Shown: positions 17,178-28,044, counted from the first letter of the stretch. The stretch is DNA of 64,000 nucleotides from Bacteroidales bacterium (GCA_003249255.1 QKJP01000066.1:1-64000), one strand, 5' to 3'. The notes: generated by a model not told the origin, from the letters alone. Translations and numbers: made by a program.

Positions 17178-20054
17178 CTATCGATTGCACAACCTCTTAA
17201 ACGTACAATACTCACATTTCTTCAAATCCTCAGTTGCACTAAACGGAACATCCGGATTATAAATTTCTGTTATCAACGCATCCAAGCCTTTTATATATTC
17301 GGGTTTAAAGCGTTGAAGGGTGATTGGTATATCGTCTCCTTTTTTCTCTTTTAAGAATAAGCCGGTTTGATAATCATTTTTAAATAAGTTCTTGACCCAT
17401 ATAACCCCCGGTTGAATGGTTTGAGAAGGAGCTGCACCTGTTTCTTCAAGAATGAGTGAATAAAGTAAAGTCTGGAAAGTAGCTTTGTTTTTCTTGTGCT
17501 TATCTGTTTTAAAAAGATCAGAAATGGCAGCAACAGAAGCTTCACCGCCACCAGTTTTATAATCCATCACTTTAAGGATGTTATCTTTTTCTTCCAGGCG
17601 ATCGATAAAACCACCAAGGTTAACCTTTAGTCCATTTTCAGATGTATACACCCATTTAACTTCTCGTTCCAGATCTACGATGGTAAAAGGCGCATTTTTC
17701 TTTTCCAGCTTTAAGAATTGTTTGATGTAACGTTTAATGACCTCATAAACCATCACATTTTTTCCATGGATGTTGGTATACTGGGCGCGTCCTTTTTCAT
17801 AATCACTCAAATGCTTTTTAAAGGCATCGAGGATGAGGTGATCAATCAACTCCGGCTTGCTTAACCAATTCTGAACCGTTTCTTCCTTAATTTCTTTACC
17901 AACAAAAGGCGTGTAAAGCTGCTCAACCACTTCGTGAAAGATTAAACCAAAAATACGCGCATCAGCTTCTTCGGCAATTTCATCCACCTCTTTAAGCTGA
18001 GCCACTTTTTGATAATAAAAACGTAGCTGGCATTCGATGTAAGTCGATAAAGCACTTGGAGACAGCATTGCTTTTCCACCTTCCTTAAACTTGTTGAGGA
18101 AGTTTATAACATCGACTGTTTTGTGTGCAATGGTTTCCGGAAAAGGAAGTAAGGATACTTCGCCTGATGAGGTTTCAAACTTTATGTTGGCATTAAACTG
18201 GTATTTTAATTGGTACAAATAACGGCTCATTTCATTGGCTTTTCCTTCTTGTGATCCGGTCGAATACATCACCTGTATTTTTTTTGCACGATGAATTAAT
18301 CGGAAAAAGTAATACGAGAAGATGGTATCCTGTTGCTCCAATGTAGGCATGCCAAAACCAAGTCTGAGGTTGGCCGGTATAAAGGTGTTGGGCGCACCTC
18401 CTTTGGGAAATATTCCTTCGTTCAAATCCAGAATCACCAGTTTATCAAAATCCAGAGCACGTGTTTCCAAAATTCCCATGACCTGCAATCCGGCTAAGGG
18501 TTCACCTTTAAAAGGGACGGTTTGGAAATCGGCCAGTTTTCGATAGAGCTTTATCCATGTTTCTGGTGCAATATCGGCCGAAGCATTTTGCTCTAAGCTA
18601 TCTTGTAATCGATTGATGCTTTTGTATAAAGAATAAACAAACTCTTGCTCAATGATGCGGTTTTCTGACTGCTTTAATAAATCAAAGACTTTAGATAAGA
18701 TGTTTTGTATATAATCTGCCAACTCACCGGCACTATTAACCTTTGAGAAGATAAGACTAAATAAATCATTACGGTGTAAATCTTCGGCCTTAATGAAAAT
18801 TTGGTTCTTTTTGACCAGTTCTTGTCTAAGTTTTCGGGCTTCTTCATCAGCTAGCATGGTAATGTACTGATGTTGCAAAATTGGCAACACATGACGGTGG
18901 TAGAGCCATACTTCATGTTTAGCGTTTTCACGGGCTTGTCGCTGAAGCTCAAACATCAAATCAACCAATCCAAAAATAGGTGTGATGTTCAAGGGGTAAC
19001 CCATGGTTACGTTAATGCGGTCAACATTCTTTGGTATTCCATGCAGAGCCGGCATTAACAGTTGCTCATCGGCCAATACCACAGCTGTTTTCATATCTGT
19101 CAGGTATTCATCCTTTAAGAATTGATGCATGACTTTTAACTGCTCTGTCGGATTTGCAACAGCTGTAACTGTTATTTCAGGACCTTCAGCATTAATGGGC
19201 AAATTGAAATCTTTAGGAGCAGGGTAATCCAAAAGGTTTTGCCGGATGAATAACCCGGGACCTTTGCTTTTATCTAATCCGGTGTCAACATCACTTTTTT
19301 CTGGTAAGATATGGTGCGAATAATCCCAAAAAAAGATGGCTAACTTCCTTTTTTGCAGATAAGTCATCACAGCTTTTTCGGCGGGAGTTAAAGCGTTTAA
19401 ACCTACAAATACATACTTTTTATGATGTAGTTCGGGATGATTTTCAGCTTTGATAAATTCAGCTATTTCGCGGTAAATCATACCTTCGAAGCCTATTTCA
19501 TCTTTCGCCAAGGCTTTTTTAAATTGGAGATAAATCTCAGGTATTTGTTCCCAGATAGATAAAAACTCCTTTTGGTCCTGCGATAATTTTTGAGGATCAA
19601 AAGCATTCCAAAAAGATTGGATGGCTTCAATTTGCTCTGGCGAAAGGTGCGAATAATCATCCTCTAACTCCTTTAAAGATGATAAGTTAGCGTATAGTTG
19701 ATCAATGGGAATCAAGTATTTATCCAAGTCCCCAAAGTCATTTAAAAACATCTCACCCCACGGTAAAAACTCATCAAATGAAACATCTTTCTTGGTTACA
19801 TTGTTATATACGGCGTGCAGTGTAAATAACAGTGTAATGTTATCAGCAATTGCCTTATTGCTTAACGAAGCGATAAAGTTATTAATGGTGATGGTTTGAG
19901 GAGCCCAATAAGGTTCATCACAGAAATCGCGTAAATGATTCAGGAAAAAGATACTTGAACGCTGACTAGGGAATATAAAGCAAAATTCGGATGAATTGGC
20001 TTTTAAATCATCAATAAAATATTCAGCTAAGGTATTTAAAAATCCTGTGGTCAT
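17178..20054 (-). CDS. addB: AddB-like PD-(D/E)XK nuclease/helicase-fold subunit
   Basis: This protein has 958 residues. The N-terminal part has a degenerate SF1 helicase fold without a Walker A motif. The C-terminal 250 residues are a RecB-type nuclease: GLIFHEVVEQLY with the conserved His, then GGFIDRLEE and VMDYKTGGG supplying the Asp and Lys. Cysteines in YIECQLRFYY and in the last residues (CEYCTFKRLC) fit the iron-sulfur staple of AddB nucleases. It would pair with AddA in double-strand end processing, but no addA lies beside it in this window. The genome also has recBCD (37.6-45.9 kb). Confidence 0.85.
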   Translation of the reverse strand: MTTGFLNTLAEYFIDDLKANSSEFCFIFPSQRSSIFFLNHLRDFCDEPYWAPQTITINNFIASLSNKAIADNITLLFTLHAVYNNVTKKDVSFDEFLPWGEMFLNDFGDLDKYLIPIDQLYANLSSLKELEDDYSHLSPEQIEAIQSFWNAFDPQKLSQDQKEFLSIWEQIPEIYLQFKKALAKDEIGFEGMIYREIAEFIKAENHPELHHKKYVFVGLNALTPAEKAVMTYLQKRKLAIFFWDYSHHILPEKSDVDTGLDKSKGPGLFIRQNLLDYPAPKDFNLPINAEGPEITVTAVANPTEQLKVMHQFLKDEYLTDMKTAVVLADEQLLMPALHGIPKNVDRINVTMGYPLNITPIFGLVDLMFELQRQARENAKHEVWLYHRHVLPILQHQYITMLADEEARKLRQELVKKNQIFIKAEDLHRNDLFSLIFSKVNSAGELADYIQNILSKVFDLLKQSENRIIEQEFVYSLYKSINRLQDSLEQNASADIAPETWIKLYRKLADFQTVPFKGEPLAGLQVMGILETRALDFDKLVILDLNEGIFPKGGAPNTFIPANLRLGFGMPTLEQQDTIFSYYFFRLIHRAKKIQVMYSTGSQEGKANEMSRYLYQLKYQFNANIKFETSSGEVSLLPFPETIAHKTVDVINFLNKFKEGGKAMLSPSALSTYIECQLRFYYQKVAQLKEVDEIAEEADARIFGLIFHEVVEQLYTPFVGKEIKEETVQNWLSKPELIDHLILDAFKKHLSDYEKGRAQYTNIHGKNVMVYEVIKRYIKQFLKLEKKNAPFTIVDLEREVKWVYTSENGLKVNLGGFIDRLEEKDNILKVMDYKTGGGEASVAAISDLFKTDKHKKNKATFQTLLYSLILEETGAAPSQTIQPGVIWVKNLFKNDYQTGLFLKEKKGDDIPITLQRFKPEYIKGLDALITEIYNPDVPFSATEDLKKCEYCTFKRLCNR

Positions 20055-20235
20055 AATCGTTGTTTCTGTTTGAGCTGTGAAATTAATTAATTTTAGTCAG
20101 TAGGCAGAAGGCAGTAGTCAGAAGTTTGATTTAAAGCTTCCATATTTGAGTCTTCAAGAAATGAAAAAGCTCCAACGCAGCGAAATTATTAGCCTATTGC
20201 GAAGCTCCTGATACAATGAATGAATAAATGAATAG

Positions 20236-20338
20236 CCATCGGTTTTAACCGATGGATAATAATTGGTTTTAACCGATAGATTATAATTGGTTTTAACCGA
20301 TGGAAAACAATAAAATCAATATTTGGCTTTAGCCAAAA
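20236..20338. repeat. Tandem hairpin repeats upstream of sucA
   Basis: GGTTTTAACC recurs at 20241, 20265 and 20289 (period 24 bp), each inside a palindromic unit such as CCATCGGTTTTAACCGATGG. It is followed by TTTGGCTTTAGCCAAA at 20322-20337. These lie just before the sucA promoter. Similar hairpins are common in Bacteroidota intergenic DNA. Confidence 0.75.
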
Positions 20339-20395
20339 TAACAGAGGAAATTGTTTGCAAATAACAATTAAGAAAAGTAAATATTATAAAAACAA

Positions 20396-20403
20396 TATCT
20401 TTG
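20396..20403 (+). promoter_or_regulatory. -7 box (TATCTTTG) for sucA
   Basis: An exact TAnnTTTG match lies 73 bp before the sucA ATG. A small CGGG/CCCG hairpin falls in the predicted leader at about 20418-20431. Confidence 0.6.
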
Positions 20404-20475
20404 AGTTAGAGCATAACCGGGTAAGCCCGTTTTATATTAAGCGTAGAGAATTATTCTGCGAAAAAATTAAGTTTT

Positions 20476-23298
20476 ATGGATAAGTTTTCATTTTTAGGAA
20501 ACAGCGAAATAGAAAGCATCGATCAGCTATACCAGCAATATTTGCAAGATCCCGAATCTGTTGATGTGAGTTTTCAGGACTTTTTTAAAGGTTTTGAGTT
20601 TGCGTTAAAGAATTATAAACCGGTTGATAATCAAGGACTGGTTAATAAAGAGTTCAACGTAGCCAATCTAATTTTAGGTTACCGTCAGCGCGGACATTTA
20701 TTTACCAAAACCAACCCGGTTCGTACCCGTCGTAAATATTATCCAACCTTAGATATTGAAAATTTTGGTTTAAGCAAAGATGACTTAAATACGGTTTTTC
20801 AAGCCGGTTACAAAATCGGCTTAGGGCCTGCTACCTTAACAGATATCATCGATCATTTGGAAGAAACTTATTGTCAATCGGTAGGTGTAGAGTATTTATA
20901 CATTCGTCATCCCGAAGTAGTGAAGTGGTTAAAGGTTCGCATGGAAAAGGTTCGTAATAAACCCAAATTCTCTGCTAAGAAGAAACAAGCCATTTTTCAT
21001 CAATTAAATATGGCCGTGGGTTTCGAGGACTTTATCCATCGAAAATTCATGGGGCAGAAACGCTTTTCATTAGAGGGTTCAGAGTCTATGATACCAGCCC
21101 TAAAAGCCATCATTGAGCATGGTGCTAATATAGGCGTTGAAGAAGTGGTAATTGGCATGGCTCACCGTGGCCGCTTAAATGTATTAACCAATATTCTGGA
21201 AAAGCCTTATGCCAATGTTTTTAACGAGTTTACCGGAGATGATTACGAAGAAGGAATATCACTTGGAGATGTGAAATATCACTTAGGCTATGTCAATGAT
21301 ATTACCACTTACAATGGCAAAAAGGTGAAGGTGAACCTAGCGCCCAACCCATCTCACTTAGAAACCGTTGCTCCAATTATTGAAGGTGTATCCAGAGCTA
21401 AAATAGATCATAAATATCGCAAAGATTTCAATAAAGTTATTCCCATCGTTATACATGGCGATGCAGCTATATCTGGACAAGGTTTAGGATATGAAGTTGT
21501 ACAAATGGCTCAATTACCGGGCTACAAAACAGGAGGTACTGTTCATCTTGTTATAAATAATCAGGTAGGCTTTACAACCAGTTATCTTGAAGGGCGCTCA
21601 TCCACGTATTCTACAGATGTGGCAAAAGTAACACGATCGCCTGTTTTTCACGTCAATGGCGATGATGTAGAGGCTGTTGTTTATGCCGTAGAATTAGCTT
21701 TAGAATTTCGTCAACTTTTTAATGCTGACGTTTTTATTGATTTGTTATCTTACCGTAAGCATGGTCACAACGAAGGTGATGAACCACGTTTTACACAACC
21801 CATGCTGTATAAAACCATTGCCAGCCATCCTAATCCTCGTGAAATATATATTAAAAAGCTTCAACAAGAAGGTGTTGTTTCTTCGGAAGATGCAATGAAA
21901 GAAGCTCGTTTGTTCAACGAACGTTTAGAAGTTGCATTGGAAGAATCCAAACAAAAGAAAAAAGTTTACATTCAGCGTTTTTTACATGATGATTGGAATC
22001 AATTCAGATATTCAGAGGATAAGGATTTTCTTCAATCCCCTCAAACCGGAATTTCCAAAGAGCGTATTGAAACTTTATTAAATCGTTTAAATCATTTACC
22101 CGAGGATAAAACTTTCTTTAAAAAGATTCATAAAATCATAGACGATCGTAAACAAATGGTTGAAGACAAGCGTTTAGATTGGGCTTTAGCCGAAGCATTA
22201 GCTTATGCATCTTTGGTGACCGAAGGACATCCGGTTCGTTTAAGCGGACAGGATTCAGAGCGAGGTACCTTTGCGCACCGTCATGCAGCTTTAATCATCG
22301 AAGGAACAGATCTTAAGTATAAGCCTTTGGAACATGTTGATCCGGATCAAGCTCCTTTTACCGTTTATAACAGTTTGTTGTCTGAATATGGGGTGCTTGG
22401 TTTTGAATATGGTTATTCTTTAGCTATGCCACATGGTTTAACCATTTGGGAGGCCCAATTTGGTGATTTCTTTAATGTTGCCCAGGTTATTGTTGATCAA
22501 TATATCTCATCAGCAGAAGAAAAGTGGGGCTTGATGAACGGTTTGGTGATGTTATTACCGCATGGTTTCGAAGGGCAGGGGCCTGAACATTCAAGTGCCC
22601 GTATTGAGCGTTTTTTATCCATGGCAGTTAATAATAACATGCAGATTGTAAATTGTACTACACCCGGCAATTTCTTTCATGTATTGCGTCGTCAATTAAA
22701 ACGTGATTTTAGAGTGCCCTTGGTTGTATTTACTCCAAAAAGTTTATTACGCCACCCTCTTTGTATATCAGGTATGGAGGAGTTTGAGAATGGTTGTTTC
22801 CAAGAATTAATGGATGATGAGCAGGTAGATGTTGAAAATGTTAAACGTGTCGTTTTCTGTTCCGGAAAAATATACTACGATTTATTGGCGCGTAAGAATG
22901 AGTTAAATGCTCGTGATGTAGCTTTAGTGCGATTAGAACAACTACATCCATTTCCAAAACAACAATTCGAAGATGTCATAGCCAAATATAAAAATGCCGT
23001 TCTTCATCTTTGGGTGCAAGAAGAACCCGAAAATATGGGACCATGGTATTATGTGGAGAATAAAGTTTTAGAGCATAAGCTAATTCCGGTTGCACGTTTA
23101 GCCAGCGGAAGTCCGGCAACCGGTTTGAGTGGTTTGCATCACATAGGTCAAAATGAGATTGTGAATAAGGTTTTTAAGGCTTGTCATTGTGAGCTGAAAA
23201 ATAAATATTGTGGATTGCAATGTGTAGAAGGAAAATCGCGTGAAGAAATTTTGCAACAACATAAATATTTTGAAGAACCACCAAGGTTTTCGATTTAG
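20476..23298 (+). CDS. sucA: 2-oxoglutarate dehydrogenase E1 component
   Basis: This protein has 940 residues, the normal length. It catalyses thiamine diphosphate-dependent decarboxylation of 2-oxoglutarate in the TCA cycle, in the cytoplasm. The N-terminus (FLGNSEIESIDQLYQQYL) and the RQRGH segment are typical. It has IGMAHRGRLNVL, the thiamine-diphosphate/Mg site HGDAAISGQGLGYE, INNQVGFTT and YRKHGHNEGDEP. The C-terminal transketolase-like half is complete. sucB follows after 228 bp on the same strand, which is longer than an ordinary operon gap and contains a hairpin repeat. Confidence 0.97.
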   Translation: MDKFSFLGNSEIESIDQLYQQYLQDPESVDVSFQDFFKGFEFALKNYKPVDNQGLVNKEFNVANLILGYRQRGHLFTKTNPVRTRRKYYPTLDIENFGLSKDDLNTVFQAGYKIGLGPATLTDIIDHLEETYCQSVGVEYLYIRHPEVVKWLKVRMEKVRNKPKFSAKKKQAIFHQLNMAVGFEDFIHRKFMGQKRFSLEGSESMIPALKAIIEHGANIGVEEVVIGMAHRGRLNVLTNILEKPYANVFNEFTGDDYEEGISLGDVKYHLGYVNDITTYNGKKVKVNLAPNPSHLETVAPIIEGVSRAKIDHKYRKDFNKVIPIVIHGDAAISGQGLGYEVVQMAQLPGYKTGGTVHLVINNQVGFTTSYLEGRSSTYSTDVAKVTRSPVFHVNGDDVEAVVYAVELALEFRQLFNADVFIDLLSYRKHGHNEGDEPRFTQPMLYKTIASHPNPREIYIKKLQQEGVVSSEDAMKEARLFNERLEVALEESKQKKKVYIQRFLHDDWNQFRYSEDKDFLQSPQTGISKERIETLLNRLNHLPEDKTFFKKIHKIIDDRKQMVEDKRLDWALAEALAYASLVTEGHPVRLSGQDSERGTFAHRHAALIIEGTDLKYKPLEHVDPDQAPFTVYNSLLSEYGVLGFEYGYSLAMPHGLTIWEAQFGDFFNVAQVIVDQYISSAEEKWGLMNGLVMLLPHGFEGQGPEHSSARIERFLSMAVNNNMQIVNCTTPGNFFHVLRRQLKRDFRVPLVVFTPKSLLRHPLCISGMEEFENGCFQELMDDEQVDVENVKRVVFCSGKIYYDLLARKNELNARDVALVRLEQLHPFPKQQFEDVIAKYKNAVLHLWVQEEPENMGPWYYVENKVLEHKLIPVARLASGSPATGLSGLHHIGQNEIVNKVFKACHCELKNKYCGLQCVEGKSREEILQQHKYFEEPPRFSI

Positions 23299-23463
23299 AA
23301 GATAGATTTCTTTAATGTGCTAATTAGTCAATGTGTAAATTAAGTCCCTGATTATTTAAAATTTAGCAATTACGAAAAGCACAATATCTAAACAGCTAAC
23401 CTACTTGATAGAAGATAGATGTGGTATTAGAGTGCAACGAAAGATTATAATATTAAAAAACAA

Positions 23464-23476
23464 GCTCCAACGGAGC
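23464..23476. repeat. Short hairpin repeat (GCTCCAACGGAGC)
   Basis: A 5-bp inverted repeat (GCTCC/GGAGC) lies in the sucA-sucB gap. A related sequence (AAGCTCCAACGCAGCG) lies at about 20168 upstream of sucA. It looks like a dispersed intergenic hairpin. Confidence 0.5.
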
Positions 23477-23526
23477 GTTACAATGATAACCAGTTGTATA
23501 GCATCTGGATAATATAATCCATCATT

Positions 23527-24807
23527 ATGATTATAGAAATTAAAGTCCCAACCCCAGGCGAATCCATTTCAGAAGTTGAATTAACCCGCTGGAATGTTTC
23601 GGATGGCGAAATAGTAGAAAAAGATCAGGAATTGGCCGAAATAGAATCTGATAAAGCTACCTTATCGTTATTGGCCTCAGAAGCCGGGAAAATTAATCTA
23701 CTGGTCGAAGCAAGTTCCACTATAGAGGTAGGACGAGTAGCTTGTACCATTGATACAGATTATGCACGTGTAGGAATCTTAAGGCCTTCAAAAGAAGATG
23801 TTGTTGAATCTACATCTGAAAAGCTTAAAGAGAAACAAACTGAAGCAGTTAAAGAGAATTCTGCTCGAAAAGAAGAAGTGCGAACAGAATACGAGCATGT
23901 AAAAGTTTCTCCATTGGCTAAAAAAGTTATGGAGGAAGCAAACTTAAATCTTGATGATGTTATTAAGGGCTTACATCGAATTTCTGTCCAAGATATTGAA
24001 CGTGTTAAAGCCTTGAATACCGGGGGTGCTCAAACCAGTGCAAAAACTCCATCCAGTTTTATAGATTCTTCAGGCAGTAGATCGACAGAACGTAAGAAAA
24101 TGTCTTCTTTACGCAAGAAAGTAGCTGAACGACTGGTTTCTGTAAGGAACGAAACGGCAATGCTTACAACCTTTAACGAGGTAGATATGTCTGCTGTGAT
24201 GGATTTGAGAAACAAGTACCAGAACTCTTTCATTGAAAAACATGATGTCAAGTTAGGTTTCATGTCGTTTTTCATAAAAGCTTCATCTTTAGCCTTAAAA
24301 CATCATCCAATGGTGAATTCCATGATTGATGGTGAGGAAATTGTTACCCCGGAATACCACGATGTGTCAGTAGCCGTACAAACTCCAAAAGGCTTAATGG
24401 TTCCGGTTATCAGAAACGTGGAAGGGATGAGCTTAGCAGATATCGAAAAAGCTTTAAAACAATTGGCTGAAAAAGCCCGAAATGGTAAAATAAGTCTGGA
24501 TGAAATGACCGGAGGAACATTTACCGTTACCAATGGAGGCGTATTTGGTTCCATGTTAAGTACTCCGATTATCAATCCTCCGCAATCAGCTATTTTGGGT
24601 ATGCATAACATTGTTGATCGCCCTGTAGCCATTAATGGTAAAGTTGAAATCAGACCGATCATGTATGTGGCCTTATCTTACGATCATCGTATTGTAGATG
24701 GAAAAGATTCTGTAGGATTCTTAGTAAAAATAAAACAAATGCTGGAAGACCCTACAAAACTCTTACACGGAGGAAACAATCCGGAATTATCCGTGTTAGA
24801 TTTGTAA
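23527..24807 (+). CDS. sucB: Dihydrolipoyl succinyltransferase (E2 of 2-oxoglutarate dehydrogenase)
   Basis: This protein has 426 residues. Residues 1-75 are a lipoyl domain with lipoylated K43 in [11 protein letters not shown] charged linker leads to the peripheral subunit-binding domain (about 126-165; [19 protein letters not shown]). The catalytic acyltransferase domain (about 190-426) carries the [15 protein letters not shown] active site. It transfers succinyl groups to CoA as the core of the complex with SucA. The E3 subunit (lpd) is not in this window. Confidence 0.96.
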   Translation: MIIEIKVPTPGESISEVELTRWNVSDGEIVEKDQELAEIESDKATLSLLASEAGKINLLVEASSTIEVGRVACTIDTDYARVGILRPSKEDVVESTSEKLKEKQTEAVKENSARKEEVRTEYEHVKVSPLAKKVMEEANLNLDDVIKGLHRISVQDIERVKALNTGGAQTSAKTPSSFIDSSGSRSTERKKMSSLRKKVAERLVSVRNETAMLTTFNEVDMSAVMDLRNKYQNSFIEKHDVKLGFMSFFIKASSLALKHHPMVNSMIDGEEIVTPEYHDVSVAVQTPKGLMVPVIRNVEGMSLADIEKALKQLAEKARNGKISLDEMTGGTFTVTNGGVFGSMLSTPIINPPQSAILGMHNIVDRPVAINGKVEIRPIMYVALSYDHRIVDGKDSVGFLVKIKQMLEDPTKLLHGGNNPELSVLDL

Positions 24808-24833
24808 AGGAAAATAACAAACTTCGAATTCCG

Positions 24834-24851
24834 TCCCGAAAGCTATTGGGA
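24834..24851. repeat. CCCGATAGCTATCGGG-type hairpin, diverged copy
   Basis: TCCCGAAAGCTATTGGGA is an imperfect palindrome closely related to the perfect 18-bp version at 63771-63788. Both are followed by a CGGA/CCGGACTT-like stretch. It lies just after sucB. Confidence 0.6.
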
Positions 24852-24974
24852 TCCGGACTTCAAGCTCCTATTTAACGGGTGTTGTAAGTTGTTGGGATTT
24901 TGTGCTTTATTCGAACTGTGAATATTGAATAGGTAGAAAATTAATTCGCACATTAAAACTTCATTTTAAAAATA

Positions 24975-25613
24975 ATGGCAGAAACAATAAAAGATTTATT
25001 ACGTGGGAATAATGAGTGGGTGAGTGAAATAAATCAGAAATTCCCCCACTTCTTTGAAGATTTAGAAAAGGGGCAAACCCCACAGTTTTTATGGATTGGT
25101 TGTTCCGATAGCCGTGTTCCTGCTACCGAAATAACCAAAACCTTACCGGGTTCTATTTTTGTGCATCGTAATATTGCCAATATGGTGGTTCATTCAGATA
25201 CCAATCTTTTGAGTGTTGTGAATTATGCAGTTAAAGTATTAAAGGTTAAGCATATTATTGTGTGTGGTCATTACAGTTGTGGAGGTGTAAATGCAGCTAT
25301 GAGTAATGATAAATTTGGATTCATTGATAACTGGTTAGTGCATGTGAAAGATGTATACCGTTTACATAAAATGGATTTAGATGTGATTGAAGATGAGAAA
25401 GAGCGTGCTAATAAGTTTGTAGAACTTAATGTGATGGAGCAAGTTAATAATTTATCCATGGTATCTTTCATCCAGGAAGAATGGGAAAAAGGAGAGTATC
25501 CATACATTCACGGATGGGTTTATAGTTTAAATGATGGTTTAATTAAAGATTTAAATGTGACCGTTAATGATTACCATCATTTAGATGAAGTTTATCAATA
25601 TAATAAAAAGTGA
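24975..25613 (+). CDS. Beta-class carbonic anhydrase
   Basis: This protein has 212 residues. It interconverts CO2 and bicarbonate in the cytoplasm. The zinc ligands are visible: C43 with D45 and R47 in GCSDSRVPATE, then H99 and C102 in CGHYSCGGV. Length and motifs match the beta class (Can-like). It is monocistronic and converges with trkH. No leader peptide is present. Confidence 0.95.
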   Translation: MAETIKDLLRGNNEWVSEINQKFPHFFEDLEKGQTPQFLWIGCSDSRVPATEITKTLPGSIFVHRNIANMVVHSDTNLLSVVNYAVKVLKVKHIIVCGHYSCGGVNAAMSNDKFGFIDNWLVHVKDVYRLHKMDLDVIEDEKERANKFVELNVMEQVNNLSMVSFIQEEWEKGEYPYIHGWVYSLNDGLIKDLNVTVNDYHHLDEVYQYNKK

Positions 25614-25649
25614 GTTTTTAAATTGAAAATCTAAATAGAAGGTTTTTTG

Positions 25650-27086
25650 TTAGATGTTTTTCCAAAACGTAGGTGTTACTAACACCATTATGGCATAAAT
25701 TTCTAACCTTCCCATCAGCATAATAAGTGATAGAATTAGTTTTACGGCATCCGAAAAATGATTGAAATTAAACATTGGTCCAACTTTTCCAATTCCGGGA
25801 CCAATACCTGCAAGACATGTTGCTACAGAGCTGGATGCCGTTTTAATATCTACATTAAAGCATGCTAAACAAACACTTCCTAGAATGAAAATTAAAAAAT
25901 AACTCATGATAAAAGTTAATACTGTTTGGTTTGATTCTTCTGAAACAGTGTTATTGTTTAATTTTATTTGAAGGGATGCATTAGGGTGCATTTGTTGAAT
26001 GAAATTGCGTTTTAAATTTTTGTACAAAATAACATACCTTGCCATTTTAACGCCACCAGCTGTAGAACCGGTACTTCCACCAAGAAACATGGCAAAGAAA
26101 ATGACGATGATTGCATAAATTGGCCATTGTAAATAATCAGCCGTTGCAAAACCTGTACTCGTTATGATGGAGACGAGTTGAAAAAAGCTTTCTCTAAAAG
26201 CCAATTCAAGGTCAAAATTTTTTCCAAAGTAAAGTGAAGCTGTCAGAAAAAGGGTAATGAAAAAAACTGTTTTGTAATAAAATCTAAGCTCATCATTTCT
26301 TTTAATGTCCTTAAACTGTTTGTTGAAAAGGTAATAATAGATGATGAAATTAGTGCCGGATAACAGCATGAATATTGCTACAGTGTATTGGACAATAGGC
26401 GAGTAGCTTACTAGGCTGTCGTTTTTTGTTGAAAATCCACCTGTGGCAATTGTACCAAATGAATGGCAAATGCTGTCGAAAATGGGCATGCCTTCCAAGC
26501 ACAGCAGGATTGTTTCCAGTAGAGTTAAGGATAAGTAAATCATTAATAAACGTTTTCCCACAGAAACAATTTTTGGACGAATTTTATCCTGTAATGAAGA
26601 TTCTAAAGAGAATAATTGGTATCCACTTACTCTTAAAGATGGCATTACAATGATGACTAATACAATAATTCCAATACCTCCAATCCAATGCGTCATACTG
26701 CGCCAAAACAGGACTGATTTTGGAAGCGCTTCAATGTCAGATAAGATAGAGGAACCTGTTGTTGTAAAGCCGGAAATGGATTCAAAAACAGCATTTGTAA
26801 TTTCAGGAATTGAATTGGAAAACAAATAAGGAAAGCTTCCTATAATGCTTATGAATAGCCATGATAGAGAAACGCTTAGAATGGTTTCTTTTTTTGTTAA
26901 TTCAAGTGCTTTAGATGATTTAATAAAATAATTACTTCCATTCAGCGCAAAGGCAAAAAGAGCAGGTAGAAGAAAAGGAAGGGTATCTTCTGAGTAAATA
27001 ATGGCAACTATAGAAGTTAAAATCAGAGCCCATCCTAAAAGTATCAGAGTCTTGCATATTACTGAGTAAATGCTTTTAAAATTCAT
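25650..27086 (-). CDS. trkH: TrkH-family potassium uptake protein
   Basis: This protein has 478 residues with about ten membrane helices and four pore (P) loops, including SISGFTTTGSS, GTIATGGFSTKN, ITSTGFATADY and CLAGIGPGIG, whose glycines form the selectivity filter. The GGSTGSTAGGVKMAR segment is typical of TrkH. It forms the K+ channel that works with cytoplasmic TrkA, but no trkA is adjacent in this window. It is on the minus strand, with 205 bp to the next gene upstream. Confidence 0.93.
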   Translation of the reverse strand: MNFKSIYSVICKTLILLGWALILTSIVAIIYSEDTLPFLLPALFAFALNGSNYFIKSSKALELTKKETILSVSLSWLFISIIGSFPYLFSNSIPEITNAVFESISGFTTTGSSILSDIEALPKSVLFWRSMTHWIGGIGIIVLVIIVMPSLRVSGYQLFSLESSLQDKIRPKIVSVGKRLLMIYLSLTLLETILLCLEGMPIFDSICHSFGTIATGGFSTKNDSLVSYSPIVQYTVAIFMLLSGTNFIIYYYLFNKQFKDIKRNDELRFYYKTVFFITLFLTASLYFGKNFDLELAFRESFFQLVSIITSTGFATADYLQWPIYAIIVIFFAMFLGGSTGSTAGGVKMARYVILYKNLKRNFIQQMHPNASLQIKLNNNTVSEESNQTVLTFIMSYFLIFILGSVCLACFNVDIKTASSSVATCLAGIGPGIGKVGPMFNFNHFSDAVKLILSLIMLMGRLEIYAIMVLVTPTFWKNI

Positions 27087-27291
27087 AATTCAATATTTAT
27101 ATTGTAGAATATGGACATAGAGTTAGATAGGTAATTATTATAAAATACCAGACAAAACCTCCTCGGATTTAGTCTTTTGAAATACCTTATTTTAATAATG
27201 TAAAAAAAAGGAGTAAACTAAAGTATTCATTACTAATCGTGGGTTATAATGATTCATCATATACTACTGCAAATTTATAAAATTCAATTTC

Positions 27292-28044
27292 TTAGGATCG
27301 CTTTTTATTCAAGATATTCACTTTTCCTTTATGCTTTCGTGATATCCGAATTACAAAGAATCGAATATTATCAAGTATTAAGCCTACTAGTAAAATGAAT
27401 GCAGCAATTAAAAGCACATTGAGTTTTATTTTTGAATACATAAAACCACCAAAAATACCTCCCATAAAAAAGAAGAGTATAATGTTTAACCTAAGCTTGA
27501 TTGTGGAAATATTTTGGCGAAACATATATTTTCTAGTCGAAAATAAAAGTTGAGATATTTCAATTCCTAAATCGGTAAAAAGCCCGGTGAGGTGAGTCGT
27601 TCTAACTACTGCATTTGATATTTTGGTTACAAATGCATTTTGAACCCCCATGGCAAATAATAGAAGACAGGCAATCTGGTTGGCAGAAAGTATATTAGAG
27701 TAATCTGCTAATAATGGGATGGTTATTAATACAGAGGATTCGAGTAGTGTTGGGTAGAGGTATACATTTACTTTTTTTCGTAAACTCATCCATTCAATGA
27801 GTGTACTTGATGTAAATGACCCAAACAAAAACGAAACTAGAAACAATACAAATGTAAGTACCATTTTCCATTCAAAATCATATACATTTCGGATGAGGGT
27901 TGCAAAATGGCCTGTTACGTTTGTTGTTAGAATGTGTACTGCATAAAAACCGGTAATGTTAACTAATCCTGCTGTGAATGAAAGAAATACTGCAATTCTA
28001 ACATTGTGCTTTGGAGTTCTTGTCTTGCCTTGATGACGAAACAT
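27292..28044 (-). CDS. YoaK/DUF1275-family membrane protein
   Basis: This protein has 250 residues with about six to seven membrane helices. The DUF1275 signature is present: SFTAGLVNITGFYAVHILTT near the N-terminus, then NVTGHFATL, and AMGVQNAFVTKISN with RTTHLTGLFTDLG. Function is unknown in the family. The promoter box TACATTTG lies 30-37 bp upstream of the start. Confidence 0.88.
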   Translation of the reverse strand: MFRHQGKTRTPKHNVRIAVFLSFTAGLVNITGFYAVHILTTNVTGHFATLIRNVYDFEWKMVLTFVLFLVSFLFGSFTSSTLIEWMSLRKKVNVYLYPTLLESSVLITIPLLADYSNILSANQIACLLLFAMGVQNAFVTKISNAVVRTTHLTGLFTDLGIEISQLLFSTRKYMFRQNISTIKLRLNIILFFFMGGIFGGFMYSKIKLNVLLIAAFILLVGLILDNIRFFVIRISRKHKGKVNILNKKRS

